DNA of 64,000 nt from the NCBI RefSeq assembly GCF_039542905.1, contig NZ_BAABIS010000001.1, positions 3,038,001 through 3,102,000 on the forward strand. Reading direction: 5' to 3'. This stretch comes from Kitasatospora terrestris (GTDB lineage Bacteria > Actinomycetota > Actinomycetes > Streptomycetales > Streptomycetaceae). The position numbers and the translations under genes were made by a program. The notes under the pieces were generated by a model. The model searched no databases, had not been told where the DNA came from, and worked only from the letters and a program-made list of their open reading frames with translations. This document shows positions 9,048-15,824 of this stretch, in pieces (positions within the stretch are counted from its first letter, which is position 1; the number at the start of each line of letters is the position of its first letter).

Positions 9048-10408
9048 GCGTCGGCATGACCGATCGGTGGTCGCCGGGCGAGGCGGCCGGTGCGGCGGTG
9101 GCGGGGATCCTGGCGGCCGTGGTGTCGCCGGAGCCGGGGGCGCCGCGCGGGGTGGTGGTGGATTCGCCGCCGGGCGCGGGCAAGTCGACGCTGGTGGTCC
9201 GGGCGGCCCGGGAGCTGGTCGGCGCCGGCGAGAAGATCATGATCGTGGCGCAGACCAACAGCCAGGTCGACGACCTGGTGGACCGGCTGGCCGAGAAGGC
9301 CCCGGAGTTGACGGTGGGCCGGCTGCACGCGAGCGACGGCCGGCCGGCGCCGGAGGCGCTGCGGCACGCCAATGTGACCGCCTCGGAGAAGGTGGCGGAC
9401 CTGCTGGGGCTGGACGTGGTGATCTCCACGGCCGCCAAGTGGCAGTGGGTGCGGGTCGAGGCGCCGTGGCGGCACGCGATCGTGGACGAGGCGTACCAGA
9501 TGCGCTCGGACGCGCTGCTGGCGGTGGCCCGGCTGTTCGAGCGGGCGCTGTTCGTCGGCGACCCGGGGCAGCTGGACCCGTTCACGGTGGTGGGCACCGA
9601 GCAGTGGGCGGGGTTGTCGTACGACCCCTCGGGGTCGGCGGTGGTGACGCTGCTGGCGCACAATCCGGCGATCGTGCCGCACCGGCTGCCGGTGTCCTGG
9701 CGGCTGCCGGCCTCGGCGGCGCCGCTGGTCTCGGCGGCGTTCTACCCGTACACGCCGTTCCGCTCCGGGACCGGCCCGGACGAGCGGCGGCTGGAGGCGG
9801 CGGTCCCGGCGGACGGTTCGGCGGTGGACGCGGCGATCGACGAGGCGGCCGGGCACGGCTGGGCGCTGCTGGAGCTGCCCGCCCGGCGGACGGTGCGGAC
9901 CGATCCGGAGGCGGTGCGGGCGGTGGCGGACACCGTGCGGCGGCTGCTGGAGCGCGGGCTGACCGCGCACTCGGAGCAGGGTTCGGCGCCGCTGACGCCG
10001 GGGCGGGTCGCGGTCGGCACCGCGCACCGGGACCAGGCGGCGGCGGTCCGCGCGGTGCTGGCGGAGCTGGGCGTGCCGGTGGACGCGGCCCAGGGGCCGG
10101 CGGTCACCGTGGACACCGCGAACCGGCTGCAGGGCCGGGAGTACGACGTGACGGTGGTGCTGCACCCGCTGTCCGGCCGGCCGGACGCGACCGCGTTCCA
10201 CCTGGAGACGGGCCGGCTGTGCGTGCTCGCCTCGCGGCACCGGCACGCGTGCATCGTGGTGGCCCGGGAGGGGATCGCGGAGCTGCTGGACCGGCACCCG
10301 TCGACCGAGCCGGTGCAGCTGGGCGTCCCGGTGAAGTTCCCGGACGGCTGGGAGGCCAACCACGCGGTGCTGGCGCACCTGGCCGGGCACCGGGTGCGGC
10401 TGGGCTGA
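9044..10408 (+). CDS. Superfamily 1 helicase/AAA ATPase (UPF1/DNA2-like)
   Basis: 454-aa SF1-type helicase. Motif I (Walker A) reads SPPGAGKST near residue 40, motif II is HAIVDEAYQM, motif III is FVGDPGQLDPF, motif V lies in VDTANRLQGREYDV and motif VI-like ASRHRHA follows. The GTG at 9044 is preferred: it overlaps the preceding stop as GTGA and has AGGAGG seven bases upstream; an in-frame ATG lies at 9056. At about 450 aa it is a compact core without large accessory domains. With the Cas4-like nuclease and the unknown middle protein it forms a split nuclease-helicase unit, which in other proteins (DNA2, TM0106-type) is a single chain. Confidence 0.85.
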   Translation: MSVGMTDRWSPGEAAGAAVAGILAAVVSPEPGAPRGVVVDSPPGAGKSTLVVRAARELVGAGEKIMIVAQTNSQVDDLVDRLAEKAPELTVGRLHASDGRPAPEALRHANVTASEKVADLLGLDVVISTAAKWQWVRVEAPWRHAIVDEAYQMRSDALLAVARLFERALFVGDPGQLDPFTVVGTEQWAGLSYDPSGSAVVTLLAHNPAIVPHRLPVSWRLPASAAPLVSAAFYPYTPFRSGTGPDERRLEAAVPADGSAVDAAIDEAAGHGWALLELPARRTVRTDPEAVRAVADTVRRLLERGLTAHSEQGSAPLTPGRVAVGTAHRDQAAAVRAVLAELGVPVDAAQGPAVTVDTANRLQGREYDVTVVLHPLSGRPDATAFHLETGRLCVLASRHRHACIVVAREGIAELLDRHPSTEPVQLGVPVKFPDGWEANHAVLAHLAGHRVRLG

Positions 10409-10433
10409 GCGGGGGCGCCCCCGGGGCGCGCGG

Positions 10434-10485
10434 GGAACGGTGCGCGCGGGTCGGCGGGGAATAGCGACCGGACGCGCACCGTTCC
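10434..10485. terminator. Inverted repeat after helicase operon
   Basis: A perfect 13-bp inverted repeat (10434-10446 and 10473-10485, arms beginning GGAACGGTGCGCG) with a 26-nt loop lies between the helicase stop and the next gene. It may end transcription of the nuclease-helicase operon or act as a control element for the gene at 10569. The long loop and lack of a T run make it a weak terminator call. Confidence 0.4.
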
Positions 10486-10568
10486 GCTACCGGCGGCCGG
10501 CGAGCGACAATGGACGACGGCCGATCCGCCCAGGCGAACCACCACCCAGACTCCGGAGGTGCCCCACC

Positions 10569-10976
10569 ATGCCCGATCCCCACGCGCAGGCGTCCGACCC
10601 GAGTGGTCCGACCACGGCGGCCGCGACGGGCCCGGGCACCCAGGGCCGGCGGCGCCGTCCGGCGCAGCTGATCTTCGAGCCGCAGGCGGGCGAGCCGGAG
10701 CCGGAGCGCTTCTTCGACCTGGAGTCGATCGTCGACCCGGCCGAACTGCTGAGCCGCTCGACCGAGTTGGCGCTGGCCTTCCGCGCCGCCGCGGAGCGCG
10801 CCACCGACTTCCAGGCGATCGCGGCCGCGCAGCTGGCCGACCCCCGGCGGTTCGACGCGCTCACCCCCGCCGAGATCGCCGACCGGGCCGACTGGACGCC
10901 GGACTACGCGGCGCGCATGGTCGACTACGGCCGGACGCTGCAGAAGCAGCGCAGCGCCGAGGGCGGCCTGCACTGA
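10569..10976 (+). CDS. Hypothetical protein, 135 aa
   Basis: Small soluble acidic protein of unknown function. The ATG at 10569 is preceded by GGAGGT, a good Shine-Dalgarno, and homology-like order begins with a disordered N-terminus (to about residue 40) followed by helices (SIVDPAELLSRSTELALAFRAAAERATDFQAIA and ALTPAEIADRADWTPDYAA; only parts shown are relevant). It follows the helicase operon by 160 bp on the same strand but has its own hairpin-containing leader, so membership in that operon is uncertain. Confidence 0.65.
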   Translation: MPDPHAQASDPSGPTTAAATGPGTQGRRRRPAQLIFEPQAGEPEPERFFDLESIVDPAELLSRSTELALAFRAAAERATDFQAIAAAQLADPRRFDALTPAEIADRADWTPDYAARMVDYGRTLQKQRSAEGGLH

Positions 10977-11009
10977 GCGGGGCCCGCCGGGGCGGGCGCC
11001 GGACGGGCG

Positions 11010-11354
11010 TCAGACGGCGGCGGTGACCACGATCTCGACCAGGGCCTCGGGGCGGTAGAGCGCGGCCTGCACGGTGGCGCGGGCCGGGGTGGCACCGGCC
11101 GGGACCCAGGCGTCCCAAGCGGCGTTCATCTCGGCGAAGGTCGCGATGTCGGCGAGGAAGATCTCGGCGCGCAGGATCTTCGCCTTGTCGCTGCCGGCCT
11201 CGGCGAGCAGGCGGTCGATCGAGTCCAGGACCTGCTTGGTCTGGCCCTCGACGCCCTCGTCGAGGTTCCCGGCGACCTGGCCGGCGAGGTAGACGGTGCC
11301 GTTGTGCACCACGGCCTCGCTCATGCGGGCGCCGCTGGCGATGCGCTGGATCAT
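11010..11354 (-). CDS. RidA family enamine/imine deaminase
   Basis: 114-aa protein of the YjgF/YER057c/UK114 (RidA) family, which in its best known members hydrolyses reactive 2-aminoacrylate and related enamines to ketoacids in the cytoplasm. Family features seen are the N-terminal MSEAVVHNGTVYLAGQVA segment and the C-terminal part PARATVQAALYRPEALVEI with the conserved Arg in PARATV. Length matches the family (about 110-130 aa). The ATG at 11352-11354 has GGAGGT upstream on the minus strand. Single gene, no operon partner evident. Confidence 0.9.
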   Translation of the reverse strand: MIQRIASGARMSEAVVHNGTVYLAGQVAGNLDEGVEGQTKQVLDSIDRLLAEAGSDKAKILRAEIFLADIATFAEMNAAWDAWVPAGATPARATVQAALYRPEALVEIVVTAAV

Positions 11355-11559
11355 GGATGGACCTCCGGTCGATCGTTCAGAGGCGGCCGATGGTAGCGGC
11401 GGCGACCGGGGGCCGTCGGGGCTGTCCACGGAGCGGTTCGGCGGCCGTTCGATCGCCAGTGGCATATGCGCCGGGCGAGGGTACGCCCACGACCGGCCCG
11501 CTGTCCGGCGAATCGGCCTTTCGGTCCGTGCGACTGCATGTCCGCGCCACGCTGGAGCC

Positions 11560-12102
11560 GTGGACATCTGGACGTATCAAACCGTGGAGTACGTCACCGC
11601 GGCCGGCGAGGCCTGGCTCGCCTCGGCCAGCGACTACCCGCGCTCCATGCGCGCCCTGTGGGAGTCCCGGCCGTGGGCGCCGGCCGTCCTGCCGTGCGGG
11701 AAGACCTTCGACGTGATCAGCCTGCCGGCCGTCTTCGGCCGCCGGGTGCTGGACGAGCTGTGGGCCTCCGGCCCCGGCTGCGGCCCGGTGGCGAGCTACC
11801 GGGGCCGCACCCTGCTGTTCGTCCAGCCCGGGGCGGCGCCCCGGCTGCGCACCCTGCTCGCCTGGGAGGAGTGGGCCCGGGACGTGCCGCCGCTGCTCTG
11901 CCACGGCCTCGGCGACGCGGTGACCGTCCCGCCGGTGCAGCGGATGCTGGACGCCCCGGACTCCCCCGGCGCCGGCCGCTGGATCGTCGCCCCGGACAGC
12001 CGCGAGCCCTGGCTGCCCGGCGCGGCCGTGGTGCTCTGGGCCTGCGTACGCGCCGCGCGGGGCCAGGGCGCCGGTCGTGACCGGGTGTCGAACGGGGCCT
12101 GA
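11560..12102 (+). CDS. Primase/polymerase-like hypothetical protein
   Basis: 180-aa protein resembling streptomycete proteins annotated as bifunctional DNA primase/polymerase N-terminal domain proteins. Conserved-looking stretches are WLASASDYPRSMRALWESR, the AVLPCGKTFDVISLP segment and LWASGPGCGPVASYRGRTLL. The acidic metal-binding residues needed for prim-pol activity cannot be assigned with confidence, so catalysis is unproven. GTG at 11560 is the start that begins the conserved region. It lies just upstream of the tRNA-Lys gene. Confidence 0.65.
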   Translation: MDIWTYQTVEYVTAAGEAWLASASDYPRSMRALWESRPWAPAVLPCGKTFDVISLPAVFGRRVLDELWASGPGCGPVASYRGRTLLFVQPGAAPRLRTLLAWEEWARDVPPLLCHGLGDAVTVPPVQRMLDAPDSPGAGRWIVAPDSREPWLPGAAVVLWACVRAARGQGAGRDRVSNGA

Positions 12103-12133
12103 ACGGGGCGCGACCCGTCGGCGGTATTCGATT

Positions 12134-12162
12134 TTGGTTCCCGACCGGGCCGCTGCTAGAGT
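12134..12162 (+). promoter_or_regulatory. tRNA promoter (-35 TTGGTT, -10 TAGAGT)
   Basis: TTGGTT at 12134-12139 and TAGAGT at 12157-12162 are separated by exactly 17 bp, matching a vegetative sigma-70/HrdB promoter. The predicted start site near 12169 lies a few bases before the mature 5' end of the tRNA at 12178. Confidence 0.8.
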
Positions 12163-12177
12163 CGTCTCCGTCAGCAG

Positions 12178-12251
12178 GCGCCGCTAGCTCAGTTGGTTAG
12201 AGCAGCTGACTCTTAATCAGCGGGTCCGGGGTTCGAGTCCCTGGCGGCGCA
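12178..12251 (+). tRNA. tRNA-Lys (CTT anticodon)
   Basis: A 74-nt cloverleaf. The 7-bp acceptor GCGCCGC (12178-12184) pairs with GCGGCGC (12244-12250), and A at 12251 is the discriminator base. The D arm contains AGCTCAGTTGGTTAGAGC, the anticodon stem is CTGAC/GTCAG-type with loop carrying CTT, and the T arm contains GGTTCGAGTCC. CCA is not encoded. No integrase or direct-repeat att site was seen beside it. Confidence 0.97.
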
Positions 12252-12257
12252 CAGACG

Positions 12258-12293
12258 GCCGAAGGCCCCCTCGTTCGCGAGGGGGCCTTCGGC
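12258..12293 (+). terminator. Terminator of the tRNA-Lys gene
   Basis: Perfect 16-bp inverted repeat (12258-12273 and 12278-12293) closed by a TTCG tetraloop, only six bases after the tRNA. The stable stem also faces the convergent gene at 12298, so it may work in both directions. Confidence 0.9.
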
Positions 12294-12297
12294 GTTC

Positions 12298-12516
12298 TCA
12301 GGCGGCGGCCCAGGAGCCGGGCGGGCCGTAGCCGGGGTCGGGGTGCCAGCCCGTCCCGGTCGGCCGGGCCCGGCCGGGCCCGGCGGCCGGGTGCCCGGCC
12401 TCGGCGCGGATCCGGGCCAGGGCCAGCAGCGCCGCCGTGGCGATCGCGATCTCCTCGGGGTGCGGGTTGCCCCGCACCACCTTCAGCACCAGTTCCTCGG
12501 GGGTGGCGGTGGTCAC
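12298..12516 (-). CDS. accE: Acyl-CoA carboxylase epsilon subunit
   Basis: 72-aa protein typical of the small epsilon subunits that activate actinobacterial acyl-CoA carboxylases. The N-terminal LVLKVVRGNPHPEEIAIATAALLAL stretch (core VVRGNPxPEE) is the family hallmark, and the tail ends in the usual Trp/Gly/Pro-rich sequence. It follows the carboxylase beta subunit by seven bases, so the two are cotranscribed. With an alpha subunit encoded elsewhere it would make malonyl-CoA (or a related extender) for the polyketide synthases to the right. Confidence 0.88.
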   Translation of the reverse strand: MTTATPEELVLKVVRGNPHPEEIAIATAALLALARIRAEAGHPAAGPGRARPTGTGWHPDPGYGPPGSWAAA

Positions 12517-12522
12517 GGCGGA

Positions 12523-14103
12523 TCACACCGGCTGGTTGGCGTGCTTGCGGGCCGGCAGGCTGGCGTGCTTGCCGCGCAGCATCGCCAGCGCCCGGGCGAG
12601 CACGGTCCGGGTGTCGGCCGGGTCGATCACGTCGTCCACCAGGCCGCGCTCGGCCGCGTAGTACGGGTGCATGAGCTCGCTCCTGTACTCCTTGATCCGC
12701 ATCGCCCGGGTGGCCTCCGGGTCGGGCGAGGCGGCGATCTCCCGGCGGAAGACCACGTTGGCCGCGCCCTCGGCGCCCATCACGGCGATCTCGTTGGTGG
12801 GCCAGGCGAAGGACAGGTCCGCGCCGATGGAGCGGGAGTCCATCACGATGTAGGCGCCGCCGTAGGCCTTGCGCAGGATCAGCTGGATCCGCGGCACGGT
12901 GGCGTTGCAGTACGCGTACAGCAGCTTGGCGCCGTGCCGGATGATGCCGCCGTGCTCCTGGTCGCTGCCCGGCAGGAAGCCGGGGACGTCGACCAGGGTG
13001 ACCAGCGGGATCGAGAAGGCGTCGCAGAGCTGGACGAACCGGGCCGCCTTCTCCGAGGAGTGGATGTCGAGCACGCCGGCCAGGGTCTGCGGCTGGTTGG
13101 CGATGATGCCGGTCACGTGGCCGTCGATCCGGGCCAGGGTGCAGATCACGTTGGTGGCCCAGCGCTCGTGGACCTCCAGGTGCTCGCCGTGGTCGACGAT
13201 CTCCTCGATGACCTTGCGCATGTCGTACGGGCGGTTGCCGTCGGCCGGGACGAGGTCGAGCAGCGACTCGCAGCGCCGGTCGACCGGGTCGTCGGCGGGG
13301 GCCGCGGGCGGCATCTCGCGGTTGTTCTGCGGCAGCAGCGAGAGCAGGTAGCGCACCTCTTCGATGCAGGACTGCTCGTCGTCGTAGACGAAGTGCGAGA
13401 CGCCCGAGACGCTGGAGTGGACGTCGGCGCCGCCGAGGCCGTTCTGGGTGATCTTCTCGCCGGTGACGGCCTGGACGACGTCCGGGCCGGTGATGAACAT
13501 CTGCGAGGTCTCGCGGACCATGAAGACGAAGTCGGTCAGGGCCGGCGAGTACGCCGCGCCGCCGGCGCAGGGGCCGAGCATCACGGAGATCTGCGGGATG
13601 ACGCCGGAGGCCCGGGTGTTGCGCTGGAAGATGCCGCCGTAGCCGGCGAGGGCGGTGACGCCCTCCTGGATGCGGGCGCCGGCGCCGTCGTTCAGCGAGA
13701 CCAGCGGGGCACCGGCCGCGATGGCCATGTCCATGATCTTGTGGATCTTCTGGGCGTGGGCCTCGCCGAGGGCGCCGCCGAAGATCCGGAAGTCGTGGGC
13801 GTAGGTGAAGACGGTGCGGCCGTGCACGGTGCCCCAGCCGACCACCACGCCGTCGGTGTGCGGCTTCTTCGCCTCCAGGCCGAAGCCGGTGGCGCGGTGC
13901 CGGCGCAGCGGCTCCACCTCGGTGAAGCTGCCCGGGTCGAAGAGCAGGTCGATCCGCTCACGGGCGGTCAGCTTGCCCTTGGCGTGCTGGGCCTCGGTGG
14001 CCCGGGGGTCCGGGCCCGCCAGCACGGAGTCGCGGACGGCCAGCAGTTCGGCGGTGCGCAGCCGCAGGTCGGGTGTGGTGATGAAGTCCTCGGTGATGGT
14101 CAC
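12523..14103 (-). CDS. Acyl-CoA carboxylase beta subunit (carboxyltransferase)
   Basis: 526-aa carboxyltransferase subunit. Typical carboxyltransferase stretches are LGGADVHSSVSGVSHF, LVTLVDVPGFLPG and RKAYGGAYIVMDS. In the last, Ile occupies the position that is Asp in propionyl-CoA carboxylases such as PccB of Streptomyces coelicolor and Ile in AccB, so acetyl-CoA is likely accepted and malonyl-CoA formed. The GTG start at 14101-14103 has GGGGAGAA upstream. It sits between a KAS III gene (31 bp upstream) and the epsilon subunit, an arrangement seen in type II PKS clusters where it boosts extender supply. The catalytic core looks complete. Confidence 0.93.
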   Translation of the reverse strand: MTITEDFITTPDLRLRTAELLAVRDSVLAGPDPRATEAQHAKGKLTARERIDLLFDPGSFTEVEPLRRHRATGFGLEAKKPHTDGVVVGWGTVHGRTVFTYAHDFRIFGGALGEAHAQKIHKIMDMAIAAGAPLVSLNDGAGARIQEGVTALAGYGGIFQRNTRASGVIPQISVMLGPCAGGAAYSPALTDFVFMVRETSQMFITGPDVVQAVTGEKITQNGLGGADVHSSVSGVSHFVYDDEQSCIEEVRYLLSLLPQNNREMPPAAPADDPVDRRCESLLDLVPADGNRPYDMRKVIEEIVDHGEHLEVHERWATNVICTLARIDGHVTGIIANQPQTLAGVLDIHSSEKAARFVQLCDAFSIPLVTLVDVPGFLPGSDQEHGGIIRHGAKLLYAYCNATVPRIQLILRKAYGGAYIVMDSRSIGADLSFAWPTNEIAVMGAEGAANVVFRREIAASPDPEATRAMRIKEYRSELMHPYYAAERGLVDDVIDPADTRTVLARALAMLRGKHASLPARKHANQPV

Positions 14104-14134
14104 GGTTCTCCCCGTTCGTCCGGTCCGACGGTGG

Positions 14135-15169
14135 TCACCAGGCGGGAGTCTCGGTGAACTCCAGGACGGCGACCGTCCACATGAAGCCGATGCCGACGCC
14201 GATGGTCACCAGCTTGTCGCCGGCCTTCGGCCTGCCCTCCGCGATCAGGTGGTCGATGCCCATGAACTGGTCGCTGTTGCCCATGTGGCCGTGGTCCAGG
14301 CCCCACTCGTACGGGGTGGTGGAGACGTCCAGGCCGAGCGCCTTGTGGAAGCCCCACTCGGCGATCTGGCGGGAGACGTTGGCGTGGACGAACCACTGGG
14401 TCTCGGCGAGCGTGGTGCCGGCGTCGGCCAGCGCCTCCTGGAGGACCTCGGCGAAGTTCTCGCCGATCAGCGCGAGGGCGTCGTCGTACGCGTCCTCGTT
14501 GCGCATCAGCCAGGAGTCCTTGCGGGCGGTCAGGTCGACCGGCTTGCCCTCGGCGAACGGGGCGGCCGTCCACTCGGTGCCGCGGTAGAGCGGCTCCAGG
14601 CTCGGCTCGGACCGGGTCGCGGTGGCGAGCAGCCGGGCGAAGCCGCCGCGCTTGGAGAGCACGATCGCGGCGCCGCCGTCGCCGTAGACGGTCTGGTCGT
14701 CGGCGGACCAGCGGTCGATGTGCGGCAGCTTGAAGGCGTCGCCGGTGGTGACCAGCGCGGCCGTGGTGTCCGGGCGGGCCACCAGGTAGGAGGCGGCGAG
14801 CTCGGTCGCGGCGAGCGCGCCGTTGCAGCCCTGGCGCAGCTCGATCGCGGCGGCCCGGCCGCCGACGGTCTCGTTCAGCACGTAGTGCGCGGGACTCCAG
14901 AGCTCCTGGCCCTGGTGGCCGACGTACGCGTGCAGGACCAGGTCGATGTCCTCGGCGGCGACGCCGGCCCGCTCGATCGCCAGCCGGCCGGCCTTCGCCG
15001 CCATCACCGGGCCGGGCTCGTCGTCGGCCGCCACCCGCACCGCGCGGACGCCGGAGGCCTCGGCGTTCGCCGCGTCGTACCTGCCGTCGGCGACGGCCTC
15101 GGCCGCCGTCACGGTCTCGTCGGGCAGGTAGGTGCCGATGCCCGCGACGTAGACGTTCTCCCAACGCAT
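14135..15169 (-). CDS. 3-oxoacyl-ACP synthase III homologue (KAS III), Cys-His-Asn type
   Basis: 344-aa KAS III-family protein. It keeps the nucleophile in RQGCNGALAA (near residue 114), the His in FVHANVSRQ and the Asn in GHMGNSDQF, so it should condense or transfer acyl groups. In aromatic PKS clusters such enzymes prime the synthase with a non-acetate starter; others (CerJ type) acylate a hydroxyl. The start at the ATG 15167-15169 has CAGGAG upstream; the longer frame adds 12 unsupported residues. Same operon as the carboxylase beta and epsilon genes. Confidence 0.87.
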   Translation of the reverse strand: MRWENVYVAGIGTYLPDETVTAAEAVADGRYDAANAEASGVRAVRVAADDEPGPVMAAKAGRLAIERAGVAAEDIDLVLHAYVGHQGQELWSPAHYVLNETVGGRAAAIELRQGCNGALAATELAASYLVARPDTTAALVTTGDAFKLPHIDRWSADDQTVYGDGGAAIVLSKRGGFARLLATATRSEPSLEPLYRGTEWTAAPFAEGKPVDLTARKDSWLMRNEDAYDDALALIGENFAEVLQEALADAGTTLAETQWFVHANVSRQIAEWGFHKALGLDVSTTPYEWGLDHGHMGNSDQFMGIDHLIAEGRPKAGDKLVTIGVGIGFMWTVAVLEFTETPAW

Positions 15170-15230
15170 TGCCACTCCTGGGGTGCAAGCGGCCGGTTCG
15201 GTCACGGCCGATGGACCCGGAGGCTAGGAA

Positions 15231-15259
15231 GGGGCCCTACAGCATCGCTGGAGGGCCCC
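15231..15259 (-). terminator. Hairpin between DoxX-like and KAS III genes
   Basis: An 8-bp perfect inverted repeat (15231-15238 GGGGCCCT and 15252-15259 AGGGCCCC) with a 13-nt loop lies ten bases after the stop of the gene at 15269. It probably ends that transcript before the KAS III operon. Confidence 0.5.
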
Positions 15260-15268
15260 TGCCCCGGG

Positions 15269-15658
15269 TCAGCCCGTGGCGGGCTCGGGCTTCTGGACCG
15301 CGCGGGTGACGACCACCACCAGGGAGAGGACCAGGAACAGCAGGGTGTCGGTCACGTCGGCGAGGTGCTGGCCGTGACGGAAGCGCAGGACCAGCAGGAC
15401 GGCGTTGAAGAGGGCGAAGTAGAGGCCTCCCCAGACGGCCCAGCGCGGGTGGCGGAAGCCGACGACGAGGGCCACGGCGGCGGCGCCGTCGGTGACGCCG
15501 TTGAGGAGGCTCGCCCAGCGGCTGATGTGGAGGCCGGTCATCTCGTAGAGGTGGTCGGAACCGGCGTCCATGCCCAGGAGGCCGGCGATCGAGCTGAGGC
15601 CCAGCTCCAGGATCAGGACGGCGGAGACGATGGCGGCGAGGACTCGGACGGCTTTCAC
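15269..15658 (-). CDS. DoxX-like four-helix membrane protein
   Basis: 129-aa integral membrane protein with four predicted helices: the N-terminal VLAAIVSAVLILELGLS, then VTDGAAAVALVVGF, the WGGLYFALFNAVLLVL stretch and LLFLVLSLVVVVTRA. The size and layout fit the DoxX/DUF4345-like group, whose function is mostly unknown. It is transcribed away from the NRPS A-T operon. Its 5' region overlaps the SARP-type box at 15726, but that box is oriented towards the A-T gene. Confidence 0.7.
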   Translation of the reverse strand: MKAVRVLAAIVSAVLILELGLSSIAGLLGMDAGSDHLYEMTGLHISRWASLLNGVTDGAAAVALVVGFRHPRWAVWGGLYFALFNAVLLVLRFRHGQHLADVTDTLLFLVLSLVVVVTRAVQKPEPATG

Positions 15659-15725
15659 GGCGGTCGGGTGACCCTTCGCTGGTGGTGGACGGTGCGCTGG
15701 CGAGTGTGATGCTCCCCCACCCGGC

Positions 15726-15757
15726 TTGAGCAGGACTCAAGTCGGCGCCCCGACCCT
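15726..15757 (+). promoter_or_regulatory. SARP-type box for the NRPS A-T operon
   Basis: Heptads TTGAGCA (15726) and TCAAGTC (15737) have an 11-bp period and are followed after 8 bp by the hexamer GACCCT (15752-15757). The layout matches ActII-ORF4-type sites and ten other boxes in this window. It lies 67 bp before the A-T start. The heptads also form an imperfect inverted repeat. Confidence 0.65.
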
Positions 15758-15824
15758 GCCCCGTGACGATCCGCTTCATGCCCGTTCCCGCGCGGCAGCG
15801 GTTTTCCGAGGAGTTGAACCCCCG

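Noticed and set aside
12178..12251. tRNA-Lys as an attachment site of an integrated element
   Set aside because: No integrase, excisionase or direct repeat of the tRNA 3' end was seen in the window.
15725..15741. CTTGAG-n5-CTCAAG inverted repeat as a separate operator
   Set aside because: The same bases fit the two heptads of the SARP-type box better, with the correct 8-bp gap and hexamer, so I did not list it twice.
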